64,000 nt of DNA from Candidatus Woesearchaeota archaeon (GTDB lineage Archaea > Nanobdellota > Nanobdellia > Woesearchaeales > UBA10216), in NCBI GenBank assembly GCA_016184345.1, contig JACPCV010000003.1, forward strand, positions 124,001-188,000, read 5' to 3'. Position numbers and translations under genes: made by a program. Below the pieces are notes generated by a model. It was not told the origin of the DNA. It was given only the letters and a program-made list of their open reading frames with translations, and did not search any database. Shown one piece after another: positions 1 to 8,707 of the stretch. Position 1 is the stretch's first letter. Each line of letters begins with the position of its first letter.

Positions 1-88
1 TCAGCTTGCTGTAGAAAACAGCTGTTGATTCCGGTCCTATTCCTCCGAGGACTCCAATGCGAAGGGTGCTATTGCCACCGGAAATCAC
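1..88 (-). CDS. Aspartate/glutamate racemase family protein, N-terminal part
   Basis: Partial gene running off the left edge; 29 N-terminal residues are visible. The translation contains IGVLGGIGPESTAVFY, the N-terminal signature of the aspartate/glutamate/hydantoin racemase superfamily (usually MIGILGGMGPEAT...), which ends the first strand with a Gly-rich loop. The family interconverts L- and D-amino acids without cofactor using two cysteines, which lie outside the window. The start is taken as the GTG at 88 because an in-frame TAA lies five codons upstream and no ATG is available. It follows the transketolase genes on the same strand after 129 bases. Family call is good; substrate cannot be told. 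Confidence 0.7.
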   Translation of the reverse strand, partial: MISGGNSTLRIGVLGGIGPESTAVFYSKL

Positions 89-217
89 CCCTGCGTAATT
101 TTAGCGGTGCGTCTAAGAAAAAGCTACTGCTCCCAAAGGCAATCACTTCGCTTTGCCATGAGAACCAGATTTATGAGGCGGTTTATTAAGTTTGTGCCTA
201 TATCGTATAGAACAAAA

Positions 218-1159
218 TCACTTCCTCGTAACTATAGCCTTCCTCACAGCAGCCGCTATCGCTTCCGCATCCAACCCGTACTTCCTGAACAGCACCTTCT
301 GTGAATCAGACTCGGCAAATCTGTCTTTTACTCCTACCATTTCAAATTTGACGCAGAGCTTCTCTTCCGCAATGACTTCTGCCACAGCGCTTCCTAAGCC
401 GCCATTGATGTTGTGGTCTTCAGCAGTTATTATCGTTCCTGTCTTTGCAGCGGCGATTATCGCTTCTCTATCTATTGGCTTTATCGTTGCCATGTTGACA
501 ACTCTTGTGTTAATCCCATCTTTCTTCAGCAGCTCAGCAGATGTCATTGACTCCTGCACCATTATTCCTGAAGCAATTATGGCTGCATCGTTCCCTTCAG
601 CCACCACAGAAGCCTTGCCAATCTCAAACCTGTAGCTGTCGTCGTAAATTGTCTTCACATTGCCCCTTCCCAGCCTGACGTAGGCCGGGCCTTTCATTTT
701 GGCAATCTCAAGGATGGCCTTTTCAGCTTCCACAGCATCGGCAGGGCAAAGAACAATAAACCCAGGCACTGCCCTCATGTAGGCAACATCGCCTATTGCC
801 TGTGCTGTGGGCCCGTCCTCGCCAATCGCAACACCGGCGTGTGTTCCAATTATCTTGACGTTGCTGTTTGAGTATGCTACTGAAACGAAAATCTGGTCCA
901 TCCCTCTTCCCAGCAGGAAGGATATGAAGCTGGTTGCAAATGCAGTCTTGCCGCACTTTGCCATCCCGGCAGCCGTGCATATCATGTCTCCCTCGCTTAT
1001 TCCCATGTTGAAGAACCGTTCAGGCCACTTCTCTGCAAACTTGTTCGTCCTTGTTGAGTCTGACACTCCGGCATCCAGCACAACAACGTTGGAGTCGCTG
1101 CCGCCCAGCTTAATCAAGGCATTTCCGTAGCCGTCCCTTGTTGCAGCCTCCCCGCTCAT
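218..1159 (-). CDS. Transketolase, C-terminal subunit
   Basis: Pyrimidine-binding half of a split transketolase (313 aa), pairing with the N-terminal subunit encoded just upstream. The thiamine diphosphate enzyme moves two-carbon units between sugar phosphates in the non-oxidative pentose phosphate pathway. GISEGD at residues 53-58 holds the Glu (E56) that activates the thiamine aminopyrimidine; the C-terminal transketolase domain follows from about residue 190. The start ATG overlaps the previous stop by 4 bases (ATGA) and has a GGAGG ribosome site about 8 bases before it. Split transketolases are common in archaea and some bacteria. With split genes the homologous 1-deoxyxylulose-5-phosphate synthase is less likely, as that enzyme is normally one chain. 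Confidence 0.92.
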   Translation of the reverse strand: MSGEAATRDGYGNALIKLGGSDSNVVVLDAGVSDSTRTNKFAEKWPERFFNMGISEGDMICTAAGMAKCGKTAFATSFISFLLGRGMDQIFVSVAYSNSNVKIIGTHAGVAIGEDGPTAQAIGDVAYMRAVPGFIVLCPADAVEAEKAILEIAKMKGPAYVRLGRGNVKTIYDDSYRFEIGKASVVAEGNDAAIIASGIMVQESMTSAELLKKDGINTRVVNMATIKPIDREAIIAAAKTGTIITAEDHNINGGLGSAVAEVIAEEKLCVKFEMVGVKDRFAESDSQKVLFRKYGLDAEAIAAAVRKAIVTRK

Positions 1160-1980
1160 TTTTGTGCCTCCAGTTCGGCAATTGCCTTCTTGAACTGTTC
1201 ATCATTTGGCGCCTTTCCGTGCCACGAATTCTGGTTTTCCATGAATGAAACTCCCTTTCCTTTTACCGTGTCGGCGACTATCACTATAGGTTTCCCGCTT
1301 GTTTTCTTTGCAGCTGCTATGGTGTCAAGTATTGCAGAAATATCGTGCCCGTTTATCCTGTAAACCTGCCAGCCGAACGCTTCAAACTTTTTGTCAACAG
1401 GCTCGACATTCTTCAAATTCGCCGTCATATTGTCCTGCGCCACCCTGTTGTTGTCCACTATCGCAATCAGGTGGTCTGACTTGTACTGTGCCGCGCTCAT
1501 CGCAGCTTCCCAGACCTGCCCTTCATTGAGCTCGCCATCTCCAAGCAGCACGTAGACATAGTAATCCCTTTTGTCAAGCCTTCCTGCAAGCGCCATGCCG
1601 TGCCCTACTGAGAGCCCCTGCCCGAGCGAGCCTGTTGCTATCTCAACGCCTGGCAGCTTCGGGTTCGGGTGGCCTGTGAGCCTTCCCAGCCTTCTGTAAG
1701 TAGAGAGCTCTTCTTTTGGGAAGTAGCCAACATCAGCAAATACAGAATACAGCAGTGGTGTGCAGTGTCCCTTGCTCAGTATGAACCTATCCCTATCTGG
1801 CCACTCAGGCCTTTTAGTGTCGTACTTCATGTGGTGGTAGAACAGCACAGCTATTATGTCTGCTGCAGAAAGCGAGCCTCCAGGATGCCCAGAACTAGCC
1901 TGATAAACGAGCTTTACGCTCTCAATTCGCAGTTGTCTGGCCTTTTCCTTCAGTTTAGAGATTGTTGCCGCATCTGCCAC
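1156..1980 (-). CDS. Transketolase, N-terminal subunit
   Basis: Thiamine-diphosphate-binding half of the split transketolase (274 aa). Visible motifs are SSGHPGGSLSAAD (residues 29-41), SKGHC (69-73) and the metal/pyrophosphate motif GDGELNEGQVWEA beginning at residue 147, ending with the conserved Asn-Asn of IVDNN. It forms the active site together with the C-terminal subunit, whose gene overlaps its stop codon by 4 bases, so the two are probably made in equal amounts by translational coupling. The start is a GTG at 1980 with GGGGTGG about 5 bases upstream. The gene follows the RNA-binding protein gene after 37 bases and may share its transcript. Confidence 0.92.
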   Translation of the reverse strand: MADAATISKLKEKARQLRIESVKLVYQASSGHPGGSLSAADIIAVLFYHHMKYDTKRPEWPDRDRFILSKGHCTPLLYSVFADVGYFPKEELSTYRRLGRLTGHPNPKLPGVEIATGSLGQGLSVGHGMALAGRLDKRDYYVYVLLGDGELNEGQVWEAAMSAAQYKSDHLIAIVDNNRVAQDNMTANLKNVEPVDKKFEAFGWQVYRINGHDISAILDTIAAAKKTSGKPIVIVADTVKGKGVSFMENQNSWHGKAPNDEQFKKAIAELEAQK

Positions 1981-2017
1981 AGAACCACCCCGATCAGAAT
2001 AGAAGCAGGTTTAGTGC

Positions 2018-2488
2018 CTAAATATATTGTTTGTGGTTTTCACCAATCAGTTCCCTTAACAGCTTGATTGCGGTTTCCTTGCTGCTCGGGTATGCTGCCA
2101 TCTTTATTTTGACATGGTAGCAGTTGCCGCTGTCTGTTACCAGAAGTTCGTTGTGCTTTGCCAGCATTTCTTTTTCAAACCTTACAAAGAAGTTTGCATC
2201 GCTGTCTACCCTCAAGTCAAGCTGCCGCAGCAGCATCTGCCTGTCAGTTCCGGATATCCTTGGCAGGAGGCTGTCAAGAAAAGCTTTCACATGCCTCTTT
2301 TTTGCCAGTGTGACCTCAAAAATGCTTATTCTCTTGTCGCTGAAACCCAAGGCAGTCTGCTTCTGCACTGTTATTTTTTCCGTCTCAAGGTCAAAATGGA
2401 GCAGTGATTTTAATCCATTCATTACTTCACTCTCATTCTCCTCTTCTCCGCAGAATACCCGTATCGCAGCAGAATGTGCAATCTCCAC
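2018..2488 (-). CDS. RNA-binding protein, exosome-associated family (COG1325-like)
   Basis: 156-residue protein resembling the archaeal RNA-binding family often encoded near exosome genes (COG1325). The central run VDSDANFFVRFEKEMLAKHN and the following ELLVTDSGNCYHVKIK match the family core. A GTG start at 2488 is chosen over the longer ORF: the family begins close to the HSAAIRVF segment, and a TATA box at 2511-2520 lies about 27 bases upstream, right for a leaderless mRNA. The longer ORF would run through the divergent presenilin gene start. Precise role is unknown; binding to structured RNA or an aid to RNA processing is inferred from the family. Confidence 0.72.
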   Translation of the reverse strand: MEIAHSAAIRVFCGEEENESEVMNGLKSLLHFDLETEKITVQKQTALGFSDKRISIFEVTLAKKRHVKAFLDSLLPRISGTDRQMLLRQLDLRVDSDANFFVRFEKEMLAKHNELLVTDSGNCYHVKIKMAAYPSSKETAIKLLRELIGENHKQYI

Positions 2489-2505
2489 TTTTCTTCCGGC
2501 AGAAT

Positions 2506-2520
2506 ATTTTTTATATAAAT
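2506..2520. promoter_or_regulatory. Shared bidirectional TATA box
   Basis: The AT-rich, nearly symmetrical run ending in TTTATATAAAT can be read as an archaeal TATA box on both strands. Its centre is about 26 bases from the GTG of the leftward RNA-binding protein gene (2488) and about 26 bases from the ATG of the rightward presenilin-like gene (2540). Both transcripts would then be leaderless. Confidence 0.6.
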
Positions 2521-2539
2521 CTTTGCAGCAGTGAAAAGC

Positions 2540-3484
2540 ATGAAGCATTCCTGGCAGGTCTCGGCTGTTTTGCTGTGCATTTTCCTTGCAGCCCAGGTTA
2601 TTGGCTTGTTTGTTGTTAATTCTTATTTTGATGCTGCAGCTTCCGAGAAAGCCACAACAGAAGCAGGCAAGCCAGTTGTCATCTATCAGGATTTACCTTA
2701 TGGTGTTGAGCGGCCAGACATATCGCCCAATATTTCATACCTTCTTATAGCTGCAGCCATAATTATCGGGACAGTCCTGCTGCTGCTCATAATAAAATTC
2801 AGGAAGCTGTCTCTCTGGAAGCTGTGGTACTCCCTTGCCCTCATCATAACTCTCACGTTTTCCTTTGCCTCTTTCCTTCCAAAAGCTATAGCTGCAGTAA
2901 TTTCAATCGCAGTCTCTATCTTCAGGGTTTTCAGGCCAAACGCCCTTGTCCATAATCTTTCTGAATTATTTATCTATGGCGGCCTTGCAGCCATGTTTGT
3001 CCCGATACTGAATGTCAGGTCAGCAGCAATTTTGCTTGTTCTTATCGCAGTGTACGATTTCTTTGCGGTTTTCCACATGAAGCACATGGTTACCCTTGCA
3101 AAGTTCCAGGCTTCCAACAGGATTTTCGCAGGCCTGTTTGTTCCCAAGCAGCTCTCCCTGAAATCCGCGGTTTCTCCAATAGCATCTGATGTGGCACCAA
3201 CAATGAAAAATTCTCTGATGCAGAAACAACAGGTAAACCACTCAGATTCGGGTGATTACGCTATTGTTGGCGGCGGCGACATAGGCTTTCCCCTGCTGTT
3301 CGCAGGCACGCTGCTCCCGGCCTTTGGCTTTTACAAAACTCTCATAATCCCGGCCTTCGCAGCAGCCGCCCTCCTGCTTCTCCTTCTGATAAGCAAGAAA
3401 GGAAAGTTTTACCCTGCCATGCCTTTCATTGCTGCTGGATGCTTTGTCGGGTATGGGGTTCTGCAGCTTTTCAGAAACCTTTAA
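2540..3484 (+). CDS. Presenilin/signal-peptide-peptidase-like intramembrane aspartyl protease
   Basis: Polytopic membrane protein of 314 aa, about the length of archaeal presenilin homologues (family A22). The two catalytic aspartates are visible: YD in AVYDFFAVF (Asp173) and GxGD in VGGGDIGFP (Asp247), each inside a hydrophobic segment, and YPAMPF near the C-terminus stands where the family has its PAL motif. About nine hydrophobic segments are present. The hydrophilic loop between the catalytic segments (about residues 187-240) is typical. Such enzymes cut transmembrane helices, for example leftover signal peptides. The ATG at 2540 is preferred to the GTG at 2531 because it lies 26 bases from the shared TATA box. 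Confidence 0.88.
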   Translation: MKHSWQVSAVLLCIFLAAQVIGLFVVNSYFDAAASEKATTEAGKPVVIYQDLPYGVERPDISPNISYLLIAAAIIIGTVLLLLIIKFRKLSLWKLWYSLALIITLTFSFASFLPKAIAAVISIAVSIFRVFRPNALVHNLSELFIYGGLAAMFVPILNVRSAAILLVLIAVYDFFAVFHMKHMVTLAKFQASNRIFAGLFVPKQLSLKSAVSPIASDVAPTMKNSLMQKQQVNHSDSGDYAIVGGGDIGFPLLFAGTLLPAFGFYKTLIIPAFAAAALLLLLLISKKGKFYPAMPFIAAGCFVGYGVLQLFRNL

Positions 3485-3505
3485 AACCCCTTGTTCATTT
3501 CCATC

Positions 3506-3782
3506 GTCGGGAGACTAGGTCGGCGCGCCAGCCCTGCGCTGTTGCACCATACGGGCTTCATGGGTGGACCGAAGCCTGGGGAGCGGTCTGGTATTGGCCT
3601 GGAGGCCTTGGCTAAAGTGTTGAGTCTCTGTCCCACAGGGTTAGCATTTATGGTTAACGTGTCAGGTCCGGAAGGAAGCAGCACGAATCGTAAGTGTTTG
3701 CGCTTGCGGGGTAGCGGAGAGGAGCGATGGCTGAGCAAACTGAGAGGTTCAAGCCTTATCCATTTTCAGGCGCGTCTCCCAC
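3506..3782 (+). ncRNA. Signal recognition particle RNA (archaeal 7S)
   Basis: Carries the universal helix-8 signature GTCAGGTCCGGAAGGAAGCA (from about 3660) that binds SRP54 and stimulates its GTPase. The ends pair: GGGAGAC at 3509-3515 is complementary to GTCTCCC at 3774-3780, closing the long helix 5, which gives an RNA of about 277 nt, near the usual archaeal 300 nt. A TTTAAAA box at 3479-3485 lies about 25 bases before the proposed 5' end, and a pyrimidine/T-rich run follows the 3' end at 3782-3795, as expected for archaeal termination. ORFs across the stretch have no family features and are not real. Confidence 0.9.
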
Positions 3783-3794
3783 TTATTCCTTTCT

Positions 3795-4586
3795 TCAGAA
3801 AGAAATCAGATTTAACGGCTGCCTTGCCACCCTTACAACCAGCCTGTCCCCGTTTTTGAACCCAAACTCCTTCTTGTACGAGTCTATGACGACAACGCCC
3901 TCATGGCTTTCCCATATTTTGGAGATTAGTGTTATGCTTTGGCTGCTGCCGAGCACTCCTTTTGTCATTTTGGGCTTTGTGAGCCTTCCAACATAAGGCT
4001 CTCTTACCACATATTCGATTTTTTTTGCTGTAAGCGGCAATCCTGCTCCGCCTGCGCTTCTTACCCATGCGTGGCTTCCTGCAGGGGTTGCTATTAAGAT
4101 GCCTGAGCTTTTTTGCTCTTCCTTCCTTTTGCCAATTATCAGCGTGTACCTTGAGACATGGTAAGCTTCCCGGCTCCCAGCGTATATTTCATTGAGTGCT
4201 TTGAAAGGCAGCTTCTTTCCATTGAGCGCAGCTTCCAGGCGCAATAGCCTTGTTATTTTATACCTCCCTGCAGCCAGAAGCCGTATCTTCATATCAGCGT
4301 CTTTGCTTGTGGCCCTTGCAAAGAATGCCTCGTTTTTGTCGGTGCTTGAGCTGATGTGCAAGACAGGAGTATGTTCTATGAAGTGTGATGCCTTGAGTAG
4401 CGTCCCATCGCCTCCCACCACAATTACCGCATCGGTTTTGGCAACGCCTTTTCTTATTGCAGCATCCTTTTCCCTCTTTACATAAGAAGCAGCTATTTTG
4501 TTTTTGCGCAAAGCCAGTTTTACAGCCGTCAGTGTACCATAGTTTCTTGCATAATACACGACCACTGCTTTTCCTATCTTCTTCAT
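3795..4586 (-). CDS. NAD kinase
   Basis: ATP-NAD kinase family protein of 263 aa that would phosphorylate NAD to NADP in the cytoplasm. The diacylglycerol-kinase-like motif VVGGDGTLLKA lies near residue 57, the conserved Asn-Glu pair occurs in ALNEIYAG, and the nucleotide-binding loop is TPAGSHAWVRSAGG where most members have TPTGSTAYxxSAGG. The Thr-to-His and Tyr-to-Trp changes in that loop are unusual but keep the fold-defining residues. It lies 13 bases downstream of leuS on the same strand and is probably co-transcribed. It converges on the SRP RNA gene. Confidence 0.85.
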   Translation of the reverse strand: MKKIGKAVVVYYARNYGTLTAVKLALRKNKIAASYVKREKDAAIRKGVAKTDAVIVVGGDGTLLKASHFIEHTPVLHISSSTDKNEAFFARATSKDADMKIRLLAAGRYKITRLLRLEAALNGKKLPFKALNEIYAGSREAYHVSRYTLIIGKRKEEQKSSGILIATPAGSHAWVRSAGGAGLPLTAKKIEYVVREPYVGRLTKPKMTKGVLGSSQSITLISKIWESHEGVVVIDSYKKEFGFKNGDRLVVRVARQPLNLISF

Positions 4587-4599
4587 TTTGCTTTGTTAT

Positions 4600-7479
4600 C
4601 TATTTAACTATTATTGCCGGCTTCCCGGGCATTGCCTGCTTTGCCTTTTGCTCTGTTGATTTTTCTGCTTCCTCTATCTTTACATTTGCACCGTAATCCT
4701 TCTCTATTGTTTCCTTTGCTGCCGCGTAGGCCTCCCGCTCTTTTTCCTTCGCAATAATCATCTGTGGCAGCTTTCCTAGGTCCTTCAGCACCATCTGCAC
4801 TATCTTCGCGACTTCCTGGCCGTGAGGCCTGATGTCCTTCTCAGCAAGGCATGTATTTATAAGCGCCCGTTGGTCTCTCGTCTTCTCAAGCTCTTCCTTC
4901 AATATCCTGAAAAGTTCGTATTTCCATGCCGGGGCAACTACGAGGGTTACTTCTTTTGGCTTTTCTATCTTCGCCAGCTTCAGAACGGTCTCAAAGTCCG
5001 ATAGCGTGTCGTGAACAAGCTGTTCCGCTGCTTCTGCCTCTTTGTCTATCTTTTCCTCTTCGTACTCTGGCCATTGTTGCTGAGAGATAAATCCTTCCCC
5101 TTCTATGGCTTCCCAAGTTTCCTCGCAGAAATGTGGCACCACTGGAGTTAACATTTTAAGGAGGGATTCGGAAAACAGGTTGACAAGCCTCTTGTTTGGC
5201 TTGTTGCTTGTCCTTTTGAGGTAAGCTTTAAGATGCCTTGTCATGTCCATCAGCGAGTACTGCACGGCCGATTTGAACAGCATGCTTTCCAGCGCTTCTG
5301 TTGTGTTCTTTATTGCCGTGTTTACCTTGCTTTCAAACCATTTATCAACGGAGTTTATTTCGGTTCTGCCCTTGCCGTAGTTGCTTTTTATGAACTCATA
5401 AAGCTCTCGCAGCTTCCTCTTTGCCGTTTCCAGAAATTCCATGTCGTAATTTGCGTCGTCAACCCCTTCTCCGGCGTAAGCCGCAACCAATCTTACAATG
5501 TCTGGCCCGTGTTTTGTGTATAATTCCCTCATCGTGAAGAAGTTGCCCTTTGATTTGGACATCTTTTCATTGTTGACCATTATCCTTCCATTGATAACAA
5601 ACGCTCTCGGCCAGTGATTTTTTGGGAATAGTGCAACGTGGTTGAATATGCTGAACGCGAGATGGTTTTGTACTAGGTCCTTGGCCGAGTTCCTGAAGTC
5701 AAATGGGTACCAGTACTCAAAATCTCTTCTCATAGTTTCTATAATTTTTTTAGGGATTCCTGTTGATTTCTCTACGGCAGCGATATTCCCTTTTCCAAGG
5801 AAGACGTAATCAAAAAATTCGTCATTCAGCTTGTCTATCTTAAACCCGTAGCCTTCTGGGTGCAGCAAATACTTTGAAATGGTTCCGTAAGCCATCTGTA
5901 TAGTTGAATCTGATAAGGACTCAATAAACCACTTCTCATCCCACGGGAGCTTTGTTCCTAAGCCATACTCTCTTGTGCATGCCCAATGGTCAAGCCAGTC
6001 TATGACGTAATGGAACTGCTTTCTCACTATCTCCGGGTAAATCCTCATGCTGTCCAGGCATTCGTGGGCCGCCTTTTTCCATCCAGGGTCATTGTATTCG
6101 ATAAACCACTGGTCGTCGACAACCTTAACAATGCACTCCGTCAGGCAACGGCATACGACTTTGCCTGTTGGTTCATAGAACATTACGGCATCTTTTTCAG
6201 ATCCCAAGTCATTCTTTATGGCAATTTGTGCCTCAGGCACACTCAGTCCTTCGTATTTCCCGCAGTTTTTCTTCATTATGCCTTTTCTAAATACAACCCT
6301 GTTAAGCTCCCCCTTGGCTTCCTCAAGCTTTTCTTTATCATCAGGCGATTTCACATTGTATTTATCAAGCATTTCCTGCCCCAGATTTTCCCCCATTCCT
6401 TGCACGTTTATAACGGAAATCGGCTTCAATTTTTTAATAACTTCAGCGTCAAGATTGTATTTTTTGACAATTTCTGGGCGTGCCTGCATGTGCTGGATTT
6501 CTATCAGGTCAACGGGGTCTTCAAGTGCAGAATAAACAATTCCTGCCCCAACGCTTGCGTCTATAAATCCTGCAGGGACAATGTAAAGCTCGTAATCAAC
6601 GAGCGGACCTTTTGCCCATTTGCCAATAAGCTCACCAGGCTGAATTTTTCTAATAATCTCTGTTTTTCCATATTGTTGCCCAATTTTTTTAACAGCCTCT
6701 TCGCTAACAACCCACTTCTCATCTCCAACTTTCGCAACAGCATAGCTGCCGTTAGGGTCAATCCACAAGTGCGTCTGCCCAAGCAGGGCATCAGGCCTGG
6801 TTGTTCCGGCCATTATAATCAGGTCAGAGCCTTTCACCCTGAACTTTGCCCAGATGAAGTCCTTTGGGGTCTCGCCCTCTCCTTCAGACCTGTCGTGGTC
6901 TCCAACCGGAAGGTTATCCTTTGGGCACCACATAACAGGGTGCCTGCCCTTTTTCACGTAGCCTTTATCCTTAAGCTTATTAAACTGCCACCTTATGAAA
7001 GCATCATAGCTCGGATTAAGGTAAGTTGTTTTAAACGCATACCTTTCATCAATTGCAAAGCCCATGTTCTTTGCATCTTTCAACGTCTCCTTCGGGAAAT
7101 ACTCGCACCAATATTCAGGATTGGCAAATTTGCGAATCTCCCTCCCGTTAATCCCCATCTTTTTCAGATTTTCAATCTGCATCGGCTCCTTTTCCTTTAC
7201 GCGCTGCGCTGCCGCAACTATTGGAGTGCCGGTGCAGTGGTAGCCGTATTTGGCTAATACGTTAAAACCCTTCATTCGTTTGTACCTTAACACTACCTCA
7301 GAAAACGTGTACGTGAAAAGGTGCCCTAGGTGCAGAAGCCCGCTCATGTAGGGGTAAACTATGGCAACATAATACTTTTTCCTGCTGCTATCTGCTTCCG
7401 CATGGAAAATCTTTTCTTTTTCCCATTTCTTCTGCCACTTTTGGGCTATCTTGTTGAAGTCAACCTGCGTGTCTTCCAT
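4600..7479 (-). CDS. leuS: Leucyl-tRNA synthetase, archaeal type
   Basis: Class Ia aminoacyl-tRNA synthetase charging tRNA-Leu, 959 aa, usual archaeal length. The ATP-binding motifs are HLGH (residues 50-53) and KMSKS (about residue 640). Between them lie the editing (CP1) domain, with TTRPDALLGQT, and long archaeal-type insertions; the C-terminal anticodon-binding and Lys/Glu-rich tail regions follow. The ATG at 7479 is chosen over the longer ORF start at 7530: it gives the family N-terminus (DFNKIAQKWQKKWE) and lies about 28 bases from a TATA box at 7504-7513 shared with the divergent methyltransferase gene. Confidence 0.95.
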   Translation of the reverse strand: MEDTQVDFNKIAQKWQKKWEKEKIFHAEADSSRKKYYVAIVYPYMSGLLHLGHLFTYTFSEVVLRYKRMKGFNVLAKYGYHCTGTPIVAAAQRVKEKEPMQIENLKKMGINGREIRKFANPEYWCEYFPKETLKDAKNMGFAIDERYAFKTTYLNPSYDAFIRWQFNKLKDKGYVKKGRHPVMWCPKDNLPVGDHDRSEGEGETPKDFIWAKFRVKGSDLIIMAGTTRPDALLGQTHLWIDPNGSYAVAKVGDEKWVVSEEAVKKIGQQYGKTEIIRKIQPGELIGKWAKGPLVDYELYIVPAGFIDASVGAGIVYSALEDPVDLIEIQHMQARPEIVKKYNLDAEVIKKLKPISVINVQGMGENLGQEMLDKYNVKSPDDKEKLEEAKGELNRVVFRKGIMKKNCGKYEGLSVPEAQIAIKNDLGSEKDAVMFYEPTGKVVCRCLTECIVKVVDDQWFIEYNDPGWKKAAHECLDSMRIYPEIVRKQFHYVIDWLDHWACTREYGLGTKLPWDEKWFIESLSDSTIQMAYGTISKYLLHPEGYGFKIDKLNDEFFDYVFLGKGNIAAVEKSTGIPKKIIETMRRDFEYWYPFDFRNSAKDLVQNHLAFSIFNHVALFPKNHWPRAFVINGRIMVNNEKMSKSKGNFFTMRELYTKHGPDIVRLVAAYAGEGVDDANYDMEFLETAKRKLRELYEFIKSNYGKGRTEINSVDKWFESKVNTAIKNTTEALESMLFKSAVQYSLMDMTRHLKAYLKRTSNKPNKRLVNLFSESLLKMLTPVVPHFCEETWEAIEGEGFISQQQWPEYEEEKIDKEAEAAEQLVHDTLSDFETVLKLAKIEKPKEVTLVVAPAWKYELFRILKEELEKTRDQRALINTCLAEKDIRPHGQEVAKIVQMVLKDLGKLPQMIIAKEKEREAYAAAKETIEKDYGANVKIEEAEKSTEQKAKQAMPGKPAIIVK

Positions 7480-7503
7480 AACCCTCTCGAGAAGCAGCAG
7501 AGT

Positions 7504-7513
7504 GTTTTTAAAC
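7504..7513. promoter_or_regulatory. Shared bidirectional TATA box
   Basis: TTTTTAAA with flanking A/T can act as a TATA box on both strands. Its centre is about 26 bases from the methyltransferase ATG at 7535 and about 28 bases from the leuS ATG at 7479, so both mRNAs would be leaderless. Confidence 0.55.
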
Positions 7514-7534
7514 TTTGCTTCATCCTGCATTCTT

Positions 7535-8104
7535 ATGGTTGAGATGGGGTATGTTTCAAGACTGTTTGTAAACAGCAGGCTTTTGCATTACTTTCACAAG
7601 CTGTTCGGGATTGCCAGGCTCCTTGACATGTCAGGCAACGGGGGGCTAAGAACGGTGTTGGAGCTTGGCTGCGGTGTTGGAATAACAACACGCTTTATTG
7701 CTTCAAAATTTGCGAAGGCCAAGATTGTGGCTGTTGATTATGAGTCACAGATAAGGATAGCCAGAAAGAGAAATCTGCCGAATGTCCGGTTTGTGGCAGG
7801 GGACGCTACAAAACTTCAGTTTAATAACAACTCTTTTGATGCTGTTTTTGAATCGTTTGCCTTTCACCACATCCCTGGTTATGGAAAGGCCATTGAAGAA
7901 GCGTACAGGGTGCTTAAGCCTGGAGGAAAGTTTTGGATTGTTGATTTTGCTCTCAAGTCCTTGCCATTTCACTGGCTTGTGGCGTTTGAGCCTGTCCATT
8001 TCACCAAGCGTGAGTTTGTGTGCAAACTAAAAAGCAACAGGTTTAGTGTCACAAAAGGTGAAGGCGGCCTGATTTTCAGGATAGAAGCAATTAAGCCTTC
8101 TTGA
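7535..8104 (+). CDS. SAM-dependent class I methyltransferase
   Basis: 189-residue protein with the class I (UbiE-like) methyltransferase motifs: motif I VLELGCGVGITT, the acidic end of strand 2 in IVAVDY, motif II/III GDATKLQFNNNSFDAVF and YRVLKPGGKFWIVDF. The substrate is unknown; small-molecule or lipid substrates are common for this type. The ATG at 7535 fits the shared TATA box, and the preceding 28 codons of the longer ORF run antisense through leuS. The 3' end overlaps the convergent rpoN by 14 bases. Confidence 0.8.
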   Translation: MVEMGYVSRLFVNSRLLHYFHKLFGIARLLDMSGNGGLRTVLELGCGVGITTRFIASKFAKAKIVAVDYESQIRIARKRNLPNVRFVAGDATKLQFNNNSFDAVFESFAFHHIPGYGKAIEEAYRVLKPGGKFWIVDFALKSLPFHWLVAFEPVHFTKREFVCKLKSNRFSVTKGEGGLIFRIEAIKPS

Positions 8105-8288
8105 ACTCGCCAGCCAGGTCTATGAGGTCTATATGGCCAAGGAACAATGCCCTGCAGCAGTACCTGTCAAGCCCGAGCTCGTCAAGCACCTTCTTGCGGT
8201 CCTCGCCCTTGGCAATCCTTTCGTTGTATTGCTCCCATAAGTGGGCAACCGGCTTTCCGCATGCGTAGCATCTGATTGGGATTATCAT
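8091..8288 (-). CDS. rpoN: DNA-directed RNA polymerase subunit N
   Basis: 65 aa, the normal size of archaeal RpoN (homologue of eukaryotic RPB10), a small zinc-binding subunit that helps assemble the D/L platform of RNA polymerase. Visible are IPIRCYACGKPV at the N-terminus and LGLDRYCCRALFLGHIDLI, giving the C-x2-C plus Cys-Cys zinc ligands. It is the last gene of the ribosomal protein cluster, 7 bases after rps9, a canonical archaeal arrangement. The real ATG is at 8288; the longer ORF upstream overlaps rps9 and is not supported. Confidence 0.96.
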   Translation of the reverse strand: MIIPIRCYACGKPVAHLWEQYNERIAKGEDRKKVLDELGLDRYCCRALFLGHIDLIDLAGEFKKA

Positions 8289-8295
8289 TTTTGCA

Positions 8296-8703
8296 TCACC
8301 TGTAGCTCTTCTGGGTTGCCGCCCTGGCTTTTCCGTGCCTGTTTGGCTTCCTGACTTCTTTCCTTCTGACATCTGCAACGAGGAGGTGTCTGTCGTATTC
8401 AAGGTAGGCTTTTTCAAGCTTTTTGTCTTTGAGGAATGCTACCATGCCTTTTGCCATTGCGAGCCTTGCAGCCTCTGCCTGGCCCATTATTCCCCCTCCT
8501 GAGACTTCAACATCCACATCCAACTTTGAAGCGTTCTCGCCTGCGAGCAGCAGAGGCTCCTGGAGCTTCATCCTTGCCATTTGCGGCTCGTAGTAGTCAA
8601 GCAGCTTGTTGTTCACTGTTACTTTCCCGCTGCCGGTCCTTACTACGGCCCTTGCTATCGCGCTCTTTCTCTTTCCTGAAGCAACTATTATTTTTGTAGT
8701 CAT
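8296..8703 (-). CDS. rps9: Ribosomal protein uS9
   Basis: 135-residue small-subunit protein. The N-terminal GKRKSAIARAVVRTGSGKVTVN and the C-terminal RKPNRHGKARAATQKSYR are diagnostic; the basic C-terminal tail reaches the P-site tRNA in the ribosome. It lies 4 bases after rpl13 and 7 bases before rpoN in the same operon. Confidence 0.97.
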   Translation of the reverse strand: MTTKIIVASGKRKSAIARAVVRTGSGKVTVNNKLLDYYEPQMARMKLQEPLLLAGENASKLDVDVEVSGGGIMGQAEAARLAMAKGMVAFLKDKKLEKAYLEYDRHLLVADVRRKEVRKPNRHGKARAATQKSYR

Positions 8704-8707
8704 TTTT

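Noticed and set aside
3491..3859. Open reading frames across the SRP RNA
   Set aside because: The SRP RNA signature and pairing ends explain the sequence; the translations have no family features.
7480..7530. Longer N-terminus for leuS
   Set aside because: It would run through the shared TATA box and is not needed for the family N-terminus.
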